Assembly: GCA_963965975.1 (NCBI GenBank)
Contig: OZ014416.1
Coordinates: forward strand, 6,696,001-6,760,000
Direction of reading: 5' to 3'
Source: Xestospongia bergquistia
Lineage: Eukaryota; Porifera; Demospongiae; Haplosclerida; Petrosiidae
Length of the DNA: 64,000 nucleotides
Position numbers and translations under genes: made by a program. Shown piece after piece: positions 25,751 through 38,397 of this stretch (positions within the stretch are counted from its first letter, which is position 1; every line of letters begins with the position of its first letter). Below the pieces are notes generated by a model. It did no database searches. It saw nothing but the letters and a program-made list of their open reading frames with translations, and had not been told where the DNA came from.

Positions 25751-26997
25751 CATAGATAGTATAGACTACGTAACCGGGATTGGAAACGCCCACGCACTTC
25801 CGGTACACTCCTTGTCCATGACAAGCATAGCTTGCAGTGGTCCTGTTTCTTCTGAAACGAGCATGTAGTATTTTGGAATTTTTACTTTAATTAAGTGTTA
25901 CTTTATAGCAAATACTTATTTGAAGTAATTATGTATATTTATCTGACAATTTTACTGATAATATTAGGTCACAGTCACAGTAAGACAAAAGTCTTTTTGC
26001 TAGTATAATATATATTATACTACAAGGAGCTCTTTCAGATGCAGGTTTTAAAATTGGTACACCAGTTGCTGCACAAGTGTTAGATAGTGCAGACCTCCTG
26101 TTTAAATGGTGCTCTATGCCTGAACCAGGGAGATTGTATTGACTTTTGCAACCAATCTAATAATTGACCTGTCGTCATCTGATTATTTAGGCAATGATCC
26201 CAAGGAATGGAATCTCTCTCTTAGCACAGACAAGAAATGGAAAGGAGCATGAATATAATAAATTAACTTTGCATTGGAAGAGATACAATTAAAGACATGG
26301 AAATTGATCTGTGCTTTCTATAGTACAGTCTCTTTCCATCTGAAAGGAAATTAATTATTAATAATAATTTAGTACTGAATATGTACGCGTATTTTGTATC
26401 TTACATAACTATGACAGGAGATTCCCATAGCAAATAATAGCAAGCTAAACCAACACAGAAATCTTTCATCTTTAGATGAGAAGCTGTAATTTATGTCCAA
26501 ATAACTTAAAACAATGGCTATAGTCCCAAAAGTGCACCTATATCTTATGTTGTTTTAGTGTTTTCCATAAGAATAGCGCGACTTTACTAACATAAAAACA
26601 GTCTAAACCAATGTGTTCTTCTTTGTTCTAAATAATTCATCCTAAACCTTTTAGTAGTAATATTGCTGTAAGAAGAAAGAGCGACAAAAGTATTTTTAGT
26701 GCCATTTTCATCAAAAAATAACTAATTTAAAAGCGAATGTCATTATTATTGACTATTTTAATAATAGAATATAAAGAAGAATATGTAGTCAACGTGTTGA
26801 TAAATAAAAATAACATTAATGTCTTTATAGGAATATATAATAACAGCATAAGTGTGTCTAGGTCACAATGTAAGGTAATAAAAATTAATTGATTTTTTTG
26901 GACACGGAGTGCGTTTTCAGATGTTCATTCAGTTCTATGGGATCACGTGATCCGTTTCCAATCCCGGTTACGTAGTCTATACTATCTATGCTAATAT
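25744..26997. mobile_element. TIR element 3 with 38-bp perfect TIRs and 7-bp target duplication
   Basis: The element proper is 25751-26990 (1240 bp). Its first 38 bases (CATAGATAGTATAGACTA onward) are the exact reverse complement of its last 38. It is inserted in a satellite monomer and flanked by CTAATAT on both sides (25744-25750 and 26991-26997). The undisturbed monomer has that heptamer once, so the target duplication is directly visible. TIR ends starting with CA and a 7-bp duplication would fit P-like or similar superfamilies, but that assignment is only a guess. No transposase frame remains. A short coding-like stretch lies at about 26030-26140. Confidence 0.85.
26028..26141 (+). other. 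Coding-like fragment inside TIR element 3
   Basis: A frame reading GALSDAGFKIGTPVAAQVLD then LFKWCSMPEPGRLY before a stop has protein-like composition, unlike its surroundings. It may be a captured host exon or a remnant of the element's own protein. I do not recognise it. Confidence 0.3.
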
Positions 26998-29900
26998 TCA
27001 GGATGAAGACACCACACCTAACTTTTTGGTTGGCATGACAACACTCCTATCCAAAGAATAGCTATAAAAATGACTATTACAGATAATTTCAAACCTTAAC
27101 TTACCAGTAATAACTTTTTGTTCCTAATATTCAGGGTAAAGACATCATAACCAATTTTACGGTTGTCATGACAACACTCCTATCCATAGAACAGTTATAA
27201 AAATGACTATTAAAGACAATTTCAAGCCTTAACTTACCAGCAATATCTCTTTCTTCCAAATATTCAGGGTAAAGACACCACATCTAAATTTACGATTGGC
27301 ATGACAACACTCCTATGCATAGAATAGTTATAAAAATGACTATTACAGACAATTTCAAACCTTAACTTACCAGTAATAACTTTTTGTTCCTAATATTCAG
27401 GGTAAGGACATCACACCCAATTTTACGGTTGCCATGACAACACTCCTATCCATAGAATAGTTATAAAAATGACTATTAATAACAACTTTAAACCTATGAC
27501 TTACCAGTAATAACTATTTCTTCCTAATATTCAGGATGAAGTCACCACACCTAACTTTTTGGTTGGCATGACAACACTCCTATCCAAAGAATAGCTATAA
27601 AAATGACTATTACAGATAATTTCAAACCTTAACTTACCAGTAATAACTTTTTGTTCCTAATATTCAGGGTAAAGACATCATAACCAATTTTACAGTTGTC
27701 ATGACAACACTCCTATCCATAGAACAGTTATAAAAATGATTATTAAAGACAATTTCAAGCCTTAACTTACCACCAATAACTCTTTCTTCCAAATATTCAG
27801 GGTAAAAAAAACCACACCCAATTTTACAGTTGCCATGACAACACTCCTATCCATAGAACAGTTATAAAAATGACTATTAAAGACAATTTCAAGCCTTAAC
27901 TTACCAGCAATATCTCTTTCTTCCAAATATTCAGGGTAAAGACACCACATCTAAATTTACGATTGGCATGACAACACTCCTATGCATAGAATAGTTATAA
28001 AAATGACTATTACAGACAATTTTAAACCTTAACTTACCAGTAATAACTTTTTGTTCCTAATATTCAGGGTAAGGACATCACACCCAATTTTACGGTTGCC
28101 ATGACAACACTCCTATCCATAGAATAGTTATAAAAATGACTATTAATAACAACTTTAAACCTATAACTTACCAGTAATAACTATTTCTTCCTAATATTCA
28201 GGATGAAGACACCACACCTAACTTTTTGGTTGGCATGACAACACTCCTATCCAAAGAATAGTTATAAAAATGACTATTACAGATAATTTCAAACCTTAAC
28301 TTACCAGTAATAACTTTTTGTTCCTAATATTCAGGGTAAAGACATCATAACCAATTTTACGGTTGTCATGACAACACTCCTATCCATAGAACAGTTATAA
28401 AAATGACTATTAAAGACAATTTCAAGCCTTAACTTACCAGCAATATCTCTTTCTTCCAAATATTCAGGGTAAAGACACCACATCTAAATTTACGATTGGC
28501 ATGACAACACTCCTATGCATAGAATAGTTATAAAAATGACTATTACAGACAATTTCAAAACTTAACTTACCAGTAATAACTTTTTGTTCCTAATATTCAG
28601 GGTAAGGACATCACACCCAATTTTACGGTTGCCATGACAACACTCCTATCCATAGAATAGTTATAAAAATGACTATTAATAACAACTTTAAACCTATAAC
28701 TTACCAGTAATAACTATTTCTTCCTAATATTCAGGATGAAGACACCACACCTAACTTTTTGGTTGGCATGACAACACTCCTATCCAAAGAATAGCTATAA
28801 AAATGACTATTACAGATAATTTCAAACCTTAACTTACCAGTAATAACTTTTTGTTCCTAATATTCAGGGTAAAGACATCATAACCAATTTTACAGTTGTC
28901 ATGACAACACTCCTATCCATAGAACAGTTATAAAAATGACTATTAAAGACAATTTCAAGCCTTAACTTACCACCAATAACTCTTTCTTCCAAATATTCAG
29001 GGTAAAAAAAACCACACCCAATTTTACAGTTGCCATGACAACACTCCTATCCATAGAACAGTTATAAAAATGACTATTAAAGACAATTTCAAGCCTTAAC
29101 TTACCAGCAATATCTCTTTCTTCCAAATATTCAGGGTAAAGACACCACATCTAAATTTACGATTGGCATGACAACAATCCTATGCATAGAATAGTTATAA
29201 AAATGACTATTACAGACAATTTTAAACCTTAACTTACCAGTAATAACTTTTTGTTCCTAATATTCAGGGTAAGGACATCACACCCAATTTTACGGTTGCC
29301 ATGACAACACTCCTATCCATAGAATAGTTATAAAAATGACTATTAATAACAACTTTAAACCTATAACTTACCAGTAATAACTATTTCTTCCTAATATTCA
29401 GGATGAAGACACCACACCTAACTTTTTGGTTGGCATGACAACACTCCTATCCAAAGAATAGTTATAAAAATGACTATTACAGATAATTTCAAACCTTAAC
29501 TTACCAGTAATAACTTTTTGTTCCTAATATTCAGGGTAAAGACATCATAACCAATTTTACGGTTGTCATGACAACACTCCTATCCATAGAACAGTTATAA
29601 AAATGACTATTAAAGACAATTTCAAGCCTTAACTTACCAGCAATATCTCTTTCTTCCAAATATTCAGGGTAAAGACACCACATCTAAATTTACGATTGGC
29701 ATGACAACACTCCTATGCATAGAATAGTTATAAAAATGACTATTACAGACAATTTCAAAACTTAACTTACCAGTAATAACTTTTTGTTCCTAATATTCAG
29801 GGTAAGGACATCACACCCAATTTTACGGTTGCCATGACAACACTCCTATCCATAGAATAGTTATAAAAATGACTATTAATAACAACTTTAAACCTATAAC

Positions 29901-31141
29901 TTACCAGTAATAACTATTTCTTCCTAATATTCAGGATGAAGACACCACACCTAACTTTTTGGTTGGCATGACAACACTCCTATCCAAAGAATAGCTATAA
30001 AAATGACTATTACAGATAATTTCAAACCTTAACTTACCAGTAATAACTTTTTGTTCCTAATATTCAGGGTAAAGACATCATAACCAATTTTACAGTTGTC
30101 ATGACAACACTCCTATCCATAGAACAGTTATAAAAATGACTATTAAAGACAATTTCAAGCCTTAACTTACCACCAATAACTCTTTCTTCCAAATATTCAG
30201 GGTAAAAAAAACCACACCCAATTTTACAGTTGCCATGACAACACTCCTATCCATAGAACAGTTATAAAAATGACTATTAAAGACAATTTCAAGCCTTAAC
30301 TTACCAGCAATATCTCTTTCTTCCAAATATTCAGGGTAAAGACACCACATCTAAATTTACGATTGGCATGACAACACTCCTATGCATAGAATAGTTATAA
30401 AAATGACTATTACAGAATACAGACAATTTTAAACCTTAACTTACCAGTAATAACTTTTTGTTCCTAATATTCAGGGTAAGGACATCACACCCAATTTTAC
30501 GGTTGCCATGACAACACTCCTATCCATAGAATAGTTATAAAAATGACTATTAATAGCAACTTTAAACCTATAACTTACCAGTAATAACTATTTCTTCCTA
30601 ATATTCAGGATGAAGACACCACACCTAACTTTTTGGTTGGCATGACAACACTCCTATCCAAAGAATAGTTATAAAAATGACTATTACAGACAATTTCAAA
30701 CCTTAACTTACCAGCAATAACACTTTCTTCCTAATATTCAGGGTAAAGACACCACACCCAATTTTATGGTTGCCACGACAACACTCCTATGCATAGAATA
30801 GTTATAAAAATGACTATTTCAGAGAACTTAAACCTTAACTTACAAGCAATAACTCTTTCATCCTAATATTCAGGGTAAAGACACCACACCCAATTTTATG
30901 GTTGCCATGACAACACTCCTATGCATAGAGTAGTTATAAAAATGACTATTACAGACAATTTTAAAACTTAACTTACCAGCAATAACCTTTTCTTCCTAAT
31001 ATTCAGGGTAAAGACACCACACCCAATTTTATGGTTGCCATGACAACACTCCTATGCATAGAATAGTTATAAAAATGACTATTACAGACAATTTCAAACT
31101 TTAACTTACCAGCAATAACTTTTTGTTCCTAATATTCAGGG
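26991..31141. repeat. 133-bp satellite array, block B right part
   Basis: Continuation of block B after TIR element 3, about thirty-one monomers. It ends at 31141/31142, where a truncated copy of TIR element 1 begins. Minus-strand frames of 62 codons at 27762, 28962 and 30162 are identical read-throughs of the repeat, not genes. Confidence 0.95.
26998..30690. repeat. 1200-bp higher-order repeat, about three copies
   Basis: Successive segments starting at 26998, 28200 and 29400 are almost identical with a period of exactly 1200 bp, that is nine monomers. The few differences include GACTTACC against AACTTACC at about 27498 and a 7-base insertion near 30413 in the third copy. Similarity falls off after about 30690. 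Such identity points to very recent unequal exchange or gene conversion. Confidence 0.93.
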
Positions 31142-31259
31142 TCATTACATCCATTTACCCCTTTAAAAAACGCTAACCTAATTTCCAAGGGAGGGTGAGA
31201 CTCTGGCAAGGGGGGGGGGGCAAATGCCCCTCCCTCCCTCCCCCCTAAATGAAACCCTG
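31142..31259. mobile_element. Truncated TIR element 1
   Basis: Only the right 118 bp of the CAGGGTTTC family is present, ending in AAATGAAACCCTG. The flank after it is the same as after the full copy at 20445, so the junction moved as part of a segmental duplication rather than by transposition. Confidence 0.75.
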
Positions 31260-32512
31260 AAATGGGACAATTGTACATTTTATTAGATGAAATGGGATTA
31301 GACGAAATGGCTATAAACTGCCACTACACCCAATTTTACGGTTGCCACGACAACACTTGAATAGTTATAAAAATGACTATTACAGACAATTTCAAACCTT
31401 AACTTAACAGCAATAACTCTCTCTTTCTCCTTAATATTCAGGGTAAAGACACCACACCCAATTTTACGGTTGTCACAACAACACTCCTATGCATAGAATA
31501 GTTATAAAAATGACTATTACAGACAATTTTAAACTTTAAGTTACCAGCAATAACTCTTTCTTTCTTCCTAATATTCAGGGTAAAGATACCACACCTAATT
31601 GTATGGTTGTTTTCTATTATATTTTGTGTTACTTATTACATGTTTGAACCATATTGCTTATGTTATCAGTTTTGTGTATATATATATATATATAATTATA
31701 TATATATTACAGACTTACTGTAGATTCTTATGAGAGTCATACTATGCTACTATGATCCTTTTAGTAAAGAAGTAATTGTTTAAAAAGCACTTAGAGCTTT
31801 TGTCAATTCAAAATGAGATGTATCTCATTATATACATATATAACTACTTAGGGAGGGTGAGACTCTGGCAAGGGGGGGGGGGCAAATGCCCCTCCCTCCC
31901 TCCCCCCTAAATGAAACCCTGAAATGGGACAATTGTACATTTTATTAGATGAAATGGGATTAGACGAAATGGCTATAAACTGCCACTACACCCAATTTTA
32001 CGGTTGCCACGACAACACTTGAATAGTTATAAAAATGACTATTACAGACAATTTCAAACCTTAACTTAACAGCAATAACTCTCTCTTTCTCCTTAATATT
32101 CAGGGTAAAGACACCACACCCAATTTTACGGTTGTCACAACAACACTCCTATGCATAGAATAGTTATAAAAATGACTATTACAGACAATTTTAAACTTTA
32201 AGTTACCAGCAATAACTCTTTCTTTCTTCCTAATATTCAGGGTAAAGATACCACACCTAATTGTATGGTTGTTTTCTATTATATTTTGTGTTACTTATTA
32301 CATGTTTGAACCATATTGCTTATGTTATCAGTTTTGTGTATATATATATATATATAATTATATATATATTACAGACTTACTGTAGATTCTTATGAGAGTC
32401 ATACTATGCTACTATGATCCTTTTAGTAAAGAAGTAATTGTTTAAAAAGCACTTAGAGCTTTTGTCAATTCAAAATGAGATGTATCTCATTATATACATA
32501 TATAACTACTTA
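31189..32512. repeat. 662-bp tandem duplication
   Basis: The segment beginning GGGAGGGTGAGACTCTGGC at 31189 starts again at 31851, and all landmarks I checked recur 662 bases later (for example ACAGACTTACTG). The unit contains the end of TIR element 1, about two satellite monomers and the TA tract. The copies are nearly identical, hence recent. Confidence 0.92.
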
Positions 32513-33200
32513 TAGACACAAATATCATACTTACACAGTTTGGAATTACCTGATATTAACTTCTCATCAATGTGACCTGCTTCATTGCTAGCGCTTTCTT
32601 CAGGTGATGATGGATTTGAAATATCACGAAATTCTAACGTCTTATGTCTGCCATATCACTCAAAAGAATAATAATAATAATAGATAATTAAGTCCTGTTT
32701 AATTTTAAATGTGTGAATTGGCAATTGAACGTTTAGGCTTTGGTTGTGGCGTTCATGAGAGAAACTGTGCTATCACTATGACTATGAGAGCGAAAGACGA
32801 ATACATCACTACGTGCAATCTGATAATGTTCGGCTTTCTCTACCGAGAAGAAGGAATAAGGTATCTTTGTTTTCCGTATCCAAAGCTATTGGTGATGCTG
32901 GTATGTTAGAAGATACAGATCCTCAATTAGATCTCTACACTAATGGCGTTCTAAGTCAATAGTCCGATCACGGTCGCGTCCCCTGACGACAAGACGCAAT
33001 ACTGAGTGAACTCGATGTATGAATAAGTTATTAAACCAGTGGAACTGATGTTGTAGTGACAATTATACAAAGCAAGTTTTGTTATGAAGTTCAATCAACG
33101 AATATCTAGCACAACATTGCTTACCTTCTCAGTTCAAATGTTACTTGTAACACTTTACAGTTCAATAAACTTATAGTGACTACCCACAATATACAGTTTG
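32500..33200 (+). pseudogene. Unknown gene module X, copy 2
   Basis: Shares the flanking sequence, an exon-like frame (REKLCYHYDYESERR and SLFSVSKAIGDA) and the GTATGT donor after that motif (about 32900) with copy 1. The frame then continues EDTDPQLDLYTNGVLSQ to a stop. The second exon present in copies 1 and 3 was not found to the right. Function unknown. Confidence 0.4.
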
Positions 33201-33239
33201 CTTTATTATGAGATTAAGTAATTGAGTTAATTATAGTCA

Positions 33240-35370
33240 ATTTCAATATTGGAAATACCATATATCCTAACAGAAGATTTCAATTGAAATGATGACTAAT
33301 CCTAACAGAATTCCTCAAATAGAATAATGATATATTATTACACAATCCTATATTGAAAAAATGACATATTCAATACAATACTTATACTGGAATATTGCTG
33401 ATTCCTCATAAACTGTGAGAAATCTAGAAATATCCAGTACAAAGAAAGACATGTGGAACTATGAGATACTATAATAAGCTACCATTAGCAAAATACTTGT
33501 CTTTCAACACAGTGCAAGATAGTAAAGATGACAATTGTATCATCTCTACATAATAACACAAGTGACACAACAAGTAAGGATATACACTAACTATATATCT
33601 GAATCACTTAAAATAATATCAGTGATATATTATGGTATTCTTTGCCTGTGTTATTATGTAAGGATGATGTACTTACTATCCCTACTATCTTAGTTCCAAT
33701 CTTTGTATTGGACTGATATTATCCATCTCTTCATTTTTGGAAAATGTTTTTATTTACTTGTATATCTATGAATATACACAGCCTGGATATAATTTAATTG
33801 TATAATCAGAAAGTACTCAAAAGTCAAACATCTATCATTAGTACTAGTTAACACTATTATAATTTAAATATTAATATATTTCTGTAAAAAATTCTATTAA
33901 ATTAAAATATAATATAATATAAAAAATATGGAGCTTTCTGGTACTGATATATTGTAATAACTACAGTTATGTTCTGAACAAATGGTCCCTTTACAACATC
34001 CAAAATGGTGTTTCAAATGACAGAAGTACCTTTACCTTGACCACATTCATAAATGGTCTTGTGAGTAATGTTGTTAGATTTGAGTAATTTGGTTGAGCCA
34101 AATATTGAAAGTCACTGTAACTCACTCGAGAGGACTCTCTAAAGGAGAAATGACTAAGATTCATTATACTCTTGCAAGAATGTCTGTATTACAATTATAT
34201 GTAATTTCATGAATAAATGTACCCTTGTATCAAAGCTGGTCGAATCCCAAAAAAAACAAATAGTGTCACTATTATCTTAAAGATAGTATGGATTATAGGG
34301 AAAACTGTCTAATAAAATGTATTGACATTTTCGATATGTCACTCAACTGAACTCAAAACTCATCACAATTTGTCAATTCTTTCTAGTTTCTAAACACTCA
34401 ATTATATTTCTTAATTCCAAACACATACACTAAGTACATGTAAGTCTATTGACTCACATAACAAACTATTAATGGAATATAATCAAATCATTGTTATGTA
34501 CACAACACATACTAGATAACTTTATGTCATCTATTCCAATATTACTTATAGAACACAGGTACATGGATTATGTATCTATTATATACATGTGTAATTAGTA
34601 ATTTAATGATTATGGCTACTTAACTTTTATATGACAATCTCAATGACAGTAGACAGTTATATTATATAGATGTACCTATCAAGAGGAAGCAACAGATACC
34701 CTATCTTTGTTTATTACTGAAATACAATAGAGACTAGAATGTAATGATATAGACTACATATATATTGTTCATATAGAAGGTGACAATTACCTAACTAATG
34801 AAACATTACACAAAATCTTATATTTCTAACAACTAATAAATTCTACAATTAATGAACTACATGACTTGTCATTAGTTTATTATTAATAAGAACAGATGAT
34901 GTGTACTACTTTATAGTATCTCATTATATATTATTCAACAATAAAGATCATGTATTGATTAAATTAACTGATTAATTTACTATTCTAGTTGTTTTATATA
35001 TAGATAAAAGATTCAATTAACAAACTAGCTTTATTGCATTAACTTTAAAATTGAGAAATTATATTTATTGGACAGTATTATTTATTTTTCTATGTTAATC
35101 AAGATCAACATAATGTTTAATATTATGATAATTATAATTAGGACATAATTTATAGGGAATAGTATGATGGATTCCTGACCAGCTGTGACACATACCACAG
35201 ATATTTAGTGAAATTCAGCATGCTTCTCCTCAAACTCTTCACAGTATTGCTTTGTTGTCATTCTTTAATTTTTCCTATTGTTCTTTGTCTGGGACCAACC
35301 AATATCTTCCATCAATTCTGAAATTCTCAAAAAAATCAGCACTTTGCTAAAAGATGTGCTCTCGTAAATA
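33240..35370. other. A/T-rich stretch with a duplicated fragment
   Basis: Mostly unassigned. At about 33960-34000 the sequence TTATGTTCTGAACAAATGG and its neighbours match about 12810-12860 beside the terminal exons at 12522-13091, so part of that region was duplicated here. Confidence 0.45.
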
Positions 35371-35374
35371 GGAC

Positions 35375-35662
35375 AGTGATTACTTGTCTCTTCTCTCAGC
35401 TTTTAACCTTCCATCCCTCTCAATTGGTTGCCCTGTTTCTAAATTATGTCTTCTCTTTAAAATTATTAACAACCTTCTTTATTTTCCTTCTGATATTTCA
35501 TCAACAAATCTTCTCCAAGTCATGCTTCTCGTCACTTTGATCCTCTCACCTTTATCATCCCTTTATCTCACTCATCTGTTACACAAAACTAATTTGTCCC
35601 TTCTGTTCTCTCTCTGTGGAATGTCATGTCAATTATTTATGACTCAGATTAAAAAATGACAT
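35375..35662 (+). pseudogene. Non-LTR (LINE) reverse-transcriptase C-terminal fragment
   Basis: An open frame at 35384-35659 begins SAFNLPSLSIGCPVSKLCLL followed by FKIINNLLYFPSDIS, the stretch typical of the end of CR1/jockey-type LINE proteins (lengthy helix with KL-LLYKI--L--FP). After a frame change, SPSHASRHFDPL, an internal stop and VLSLWNVMSIIYD give the usual final FP-T--LWN-LP block. Only this C-terminal piece is present and it is frameshifted, so it is a dead 5'-truncated LINE insertion, as is usual for this class. Confidence 0.6.
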
Positions 35663-35879
35663 CATAATATCAAAGGTAGTACAGACCTCATATTAAGTCA
35701 AATGTATATGTACAATTGTTCCATGTACTTCAGGAAACATAGTTTCAATATCAGTAAATTTACTACATAAGTTCATTAATTACAAGCCTGGTTATTAAAT
35801 TACTCCATACCTGTTCTATATGGTATTCTCATAATGAATCTTACCAACATTACCTATGTACTCTTAACAGAAGGAATTT

Positions 35880-36075
35880 ATCTATTATTAATAAAATAAA
35901 GTGACTTACAGTGATGTGTCTTATAGTTCATAAATGTTATATCAATATTGTTTGATATTTGTTCCATTAAGTTGATTATAATAATTTATAATTAGTTCAT
36001 TATATTTAGAGGGATAGTATATGATCATTAATGGACATAATCTACTTCATATGACAGGATTAGTGGGTAACTATT
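35880..36075 (+). pseudogene. Second copy of the terminal exon region of 12522-13091
   Basis: Matches 12885-13075 over about 180 bases. The exon reads YMIINGHNLLHMTGLV against YMIVNGHNLLHLTGVV, but an in-frame TAG replaces the second codon. Old satellite sequence starts directly to the right, as young satellite does downstream of the first copy, so gene end and satellite were duplicated together. Confidence 0.6.
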
Positions 36076-36871
36076 TCTTTAATGTTTCTGACATAGCTGG
36101 CTTGAGAAACCACACCTACTTTTAATACCCACAACAACAGTTCTATATTTAAAAAATGACTATTATAGACAACTTTAAGCCTTAACTTACAATAACTGTT
36201 TCTTTAACATAGTCTTCCATTTCTGGGAGGAGACACCACACCTACTTACAGAATTGCCATGACAACATTCCTCTGTATAGAATAGTCAGAAAAATGACAT
36301 TTACAGACAAACTTAAAAACTTAAGTTACCAGCACTTAACATATCATGACATATATGGGAGGGGACACCACACCCATTTTTATAATAACCATGACTACAT
36401 TCCTATATGTAGAAGAGTCATAAAAAAGACTTTAAAAGTATTTGTCTAAATTAAAATCCAGTTTTCTCAGTTTGGTGTCAGGTCTGATCTACCACCCACA
36501 TGACACTAAAATTTTAAAATTCATAGTAATAAATGAAATTTTTTCAGTTTGGGTGCTAAAGACCACACAGTAGTAAGATACACTGGGATATGTCATAGAT
36601 TGTTCTGTTTAGTCTATAAGTTATACAATTAGTTATTGTGTTTTTCCACTTGACACTCATAACATTGTTTCTTACAAGTCATGTACGTGTCAGTTTGTAC
36701 ATGTGTTCTATTAACAATAACAATTATTAATAGTTACAAGTAATTAGGTGTTGTTATTTTTCTAACAACCTTATCACTATCTTTATGACATCTATAATGA
36801 TACAATGAAATAAAATTTCTACATGTATATATTAAGCTCATGAATTTAAAGCCTGGTTACTACACTACTCC

Positions 36872-37295
36872 CAGGGTTTAATTTGGGGGGGGGGGGGGGG
36901 GAGGGGGCATTTGTCCTCCCAGTCTTGCCCCCCCCCCCTTGGAAATTAGGTTAGCCATTTTTTAAAGGGGTAATTGGATGTAATGAATACAGAACTGAAA
37001 CGTAACACAAGGAATATCCAGCATAAGATAACCTTAGGCTAAACACAAGGAGAATGTACAGTTTTTAACCTAAACAGCTATTCTTCTACTCTTTCTGTTC
37101 CATGTCATTTGAAAACCACAAATAGTCTGAAAATGTGCCGGAAGCAATCTCAGAGAGTCTAAAATTCAAAAATTTTCTGGGGGGCATGCCTCCAGACTCC
37201 CCTAGAGGGTGCACTGTTGCACTCAATCCCTTCACCCCCCTAAATTTTCTCTAAGTATTATTTTGCCCCCCTCCCCTTGTTCTAAATGAACCCAG
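36872..37295. mobile_element. TIR element 1, inverted diverged copy
   Basis: Starts CAGGGTTTAATTT followed by a long G-run, and ends AAATGAACCCAG. It contains the same GGAAATTAGGTTAGCCATTT and TTTTCTGGGGGGCATGCC landmarks in reverse orientation. The paralogous unoccupied site at about 38985 reads CACTACTCCACAC; here ACTCC is present on both sides, so a 5-bp target duplication is suggested. It is 424 bp long, with internal deletion and decay. Confidence 0.75.
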
Positions 37296-38313
37296 ACTCC
37301 ACATCTGTTCTATATGGTAATCTCTTGATGAATACTACCAACACCATCTATGTACTCTTAGTAAAAGGACTTTTACAGTTCCCATGACAACACTCCTACA
37401 TATAGGATAGTTATAAAATTACTTATAGACAATTTCAAACCTTAACTTAACTGTTTAAAATTTTGTTATCTGGGTGGAGACACCACGCCTACTTTTACAA
37501 TCACCATGACAACATTCCTATATATGGAATAGTTATAAAAATGACTATTATAGACAACTTTAAAACTTAAGTTACCAGTAATAACTCTCAATATTTTCTT
37601 ATTTATTGTAAAGACACCACACCCACTTTAGCAGTTGTCATAACGACATTTCTATGCAGACATTTGCAAACTTTAGGTTAATTAGCAATAACTGTTTAAT
37701 ATTTTATATTCTGGGTGGACACACCACACCCACTTCAACAGTTGCCATGACAACATTCCTACAAATAATGTAGTCATAAAAATGACTATTACAAACAAAT
37801 TCTAACCTTGATTTACCAACAAAAACTGTTTCTTTAACTTATTGACTTTTTGGGAGGATATACCATACCTAATTCACGCCAACATTCCTATGCATAGAAA
37901 AATCATAAGAATGATTACTACACCTTACATTACTGGCAAAACATATTCCGACATTTCTGGGAGAAGACACCACACCCACTTTTGAAATTGCCACAATAAA
38001 TTCCTATGTGCAAAATAGTTACTATTACAGACAACCATAAATCTTAAGTTACTAGCAATAATTGTTTCTATAACCACTTCACCCATTTCTAGGAGGACAC
38101 ACCACACCCACTTTTAAAATCACCATGACAACATTCCTATTCATAGAATACTCATAAAATGACTATTACAGACAATTTTAACCCTTAACTTACTGGCAAT
38201 AAATGTATCTTTAACATATCTGGGTTGAGACACGACACCTACTTTTTAATAGCCACAACAACATTTCTATATTAAAAAATGACTATTATAGACAATTTTA
38301 AACCTTAACATAC

Positions 38314-38397
38314 CAACAATAACTGTTTCTTTAACATATTCTTTCCTTTCTGGGAGGAGACACCACACTTATTTACGCAATTGCCATGACAACATTC
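38314..38397 (-). other. Old satellite monomer with intact 28-codon exon-like frame
   Basis: On the minus strand an 84-nt segment lies between a CATAG acceptor and a GTATGT donor and is open throughout: it begins ECCHGNCVNKCGVSSQK and ends MLKKQLLL. A neighbouring old unit at 39242-39328 is open over 87 nt (begins KWCHGNCKCGCG, ends LKKELLL) with TAG acceptor and GTAACT donor. Exon status is hypothetical; see findings. Confidence 0.35.

Noticed and set aside
27762-30350. Three identical 62-codon minus-strand frames 1200 bp apart
   Set aside because: They are read-throughs of the satellite higher-order repeat across exon-like and intron-like parts alike, and arise from repetition rather than from a gene family.
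13460-31141. CRISPR-like direct repeats
   Set aside because: The repeats are head-to-tail 133-bp monomers without unique spacers, in an intron-bearing eukaryotic sequence.
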